From Nitrospiraceae bacterium (lineage in GTDB: Bacteria > Nitrospirota > Nitrospiria > Nitrospirales > Nitrospiraceae): a DNA stretch of 13,701 nucleotides. The stretch covers positions 1 through 13,701 of the forward strand of contig SYGW01000081.1 of assembly GCA_005800255.1 (NCBI GenBank), read 5' to 3'. The notes beneath the pieces are model-generated. The model did no database searches, was not told the DNA's origin, and saw only the letters and a list, made by a program, of their open reading frames with translations. Position numbers and translations under genes: made by a program. Below, piece after piece: positions 13,267 to 13,701 of the stretch (its first letter is position 1; every line of letters starts with the position of its first letter).

Positions 13267-13698
13267 ATGAACGCGCTGCAAAATGTCGTCGATTACGGCA
13301 TCATCGGGCTCCTCCTGGCGCTCAGCCTCTGGACCGTGGCCGTGGCGGTAGAGCGATGGCTCTTTTACCGCCGCGTCAATCTTGCCCAATACCCCAGCAG
13401 CCTGGGACTGGAAATGGCGTTGACCAAACGCTTGGTCATCATCGGCACGGTCGCCGCGAACGCCCCCTATATCGGCCTGCTCGGCACCGTGCTGGGCATC
13501 ATGCTCACCTTCCATACGATGGGCACCTCCGGCACCATGGCCGTCAATGCCATCATGATCGGGCTCAGCCTGGCGCTGAAGGCCACGGCGGTCGGACTAC
13601 TGGTCGCGATTCCTTGCGTCGTGATGAACAACGTGCTCCGGCGAAAAGTCAGCGAACTCCTCGCCCTACACAAGGAACAGCATGCAGCGCGACATTGA
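13267..13698 (+). CDS. exbB: ExbB2-type TonB-system energiser
   Basis: This 143-aa MotA/TolQ/ExbB-family protein has three hydrophobic segments: about 9-29 (IIGLLLALSLWTVAVAV), about 57-80 containing NAPYIGLLGTVLGIMLTF, and about 95-120 (ALKATAVGLLVAIPCVVM). It is much shorter than E. coli ExbB or TolQ and fits the compact ExbB2 group. ExbB with ExbD forms the inner-membrane proton channel that powers TonB-dependent outer-membrane receptors, for example for ferric siderophores. It follows the iron transporter by 132 bp, and exbD begins inside its 3' end. The gap has a TTGACA (13170-13175) but no properly spaced -10. The ribosome site before ATG 13267 is weak. The iron context makes ExbB more likely than TolQ. 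Confidence 0.88.
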   Translation: MNALQNVVDYGIIGLLLALSLWTVAVAVERWLFYRRVNLAQYPSSLGLEMALTKRLVIIGTVAANAPYIGLLGTVLGIMLTFHTMGTSGTMAVNAIMIGLSLALKATAVGLLVAIPCVVMNNVLRRKVSELLALHKEQHAARH

Positions 13699-13701
13699 CC
13701 A
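13682..13701 (+). CDS. exbD: ExbD, N-terminal start (partial)
   Basis: An ATG at 13682 opens a second frame, MQRDID, running off the window end. It overlaps the last 17 nt of exbB and has AAGGA (13672-13676) 5 nt upstream. Short ExbD proteins commonly begin with a basic/acidic hexapeptide of this type before their single membrane helix, and exbD normally follows exbB. Only six codons are visible, so this is a contextual call. Confidence 0.6.

Overview
The window is GC-rich, densely coded bacterial DNA that reads like a Nitrospira-type (Nitrospirota) chromosome. That assignment is an inference from gene content, protein flavour and the intergenic repeats; no rRNA or other marker gene is present to prove it. 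No complete mobile element, CRISPR array, tRNA or rRNA was found.

Left part (1-3310, all + strand): the 3' end of thiC, then a thiazole synthase of the Thi4 type carrying His at the position of the sulfur-donor Cys of the yeast enzyme, then a small TPR protein, a degenerate receiver-like protein, and a YgfZ/GcvT-like folate-binding protein whose ATG overlaps the previous stop. ThiC and Thi4 supply the pyrimidine and thiazole halves of thiamine. YgfZ-type proteins support iron-sulfur enzymes, and ThiC is itself an iron-sulfur radical-SAM enzyme.

Middle part (3311-8690): a patchwork of small genes on both strands. It holds an unrecognised 160-aa protein preceded by a frameshifted small membrane protein (both -), a 78-aa protein with a Cys/His cluster (+), a SnoaL/NTF2-like protein (-), an EamA/DMT transporter (-) diverging from an M32 carboxypeptidase (+), and a Panacea/YwgA-like protein (-) whose 3' end overlaps the carboxypeptidase gene by 22 bp.

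Right part (8690-13701, all +): an iron module. fur ends in a clear T-tract terminator. Overlapping Fur-box-like palindromes follow, and then a tightly spaced fbpA-fbpB-fbpC ferric-iron ABC transporter. Next comes exbB of the short ExbB2 type and the first codons of exbD, the motor for TonB-dependent outer-membrane uptake. Together these would import iron across both membranes and sense it.

The most unusual non-coding signal is a dispersed ~120-bp palindromic element, present three times in the same orientation (129-249, 1091-1213, 4429-4554). Its terminal stems differ between copies but remain paired, and all keep one C-C mismatch at the same place. A fourth, longer palindrome (3317-3457) has the same kind of ends in the opposite orientation but a different interior. 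Other points of note are the frameshifted gene, a possibly leaderless EamA gene with a palindrome on its start codon, and the iron circuit.
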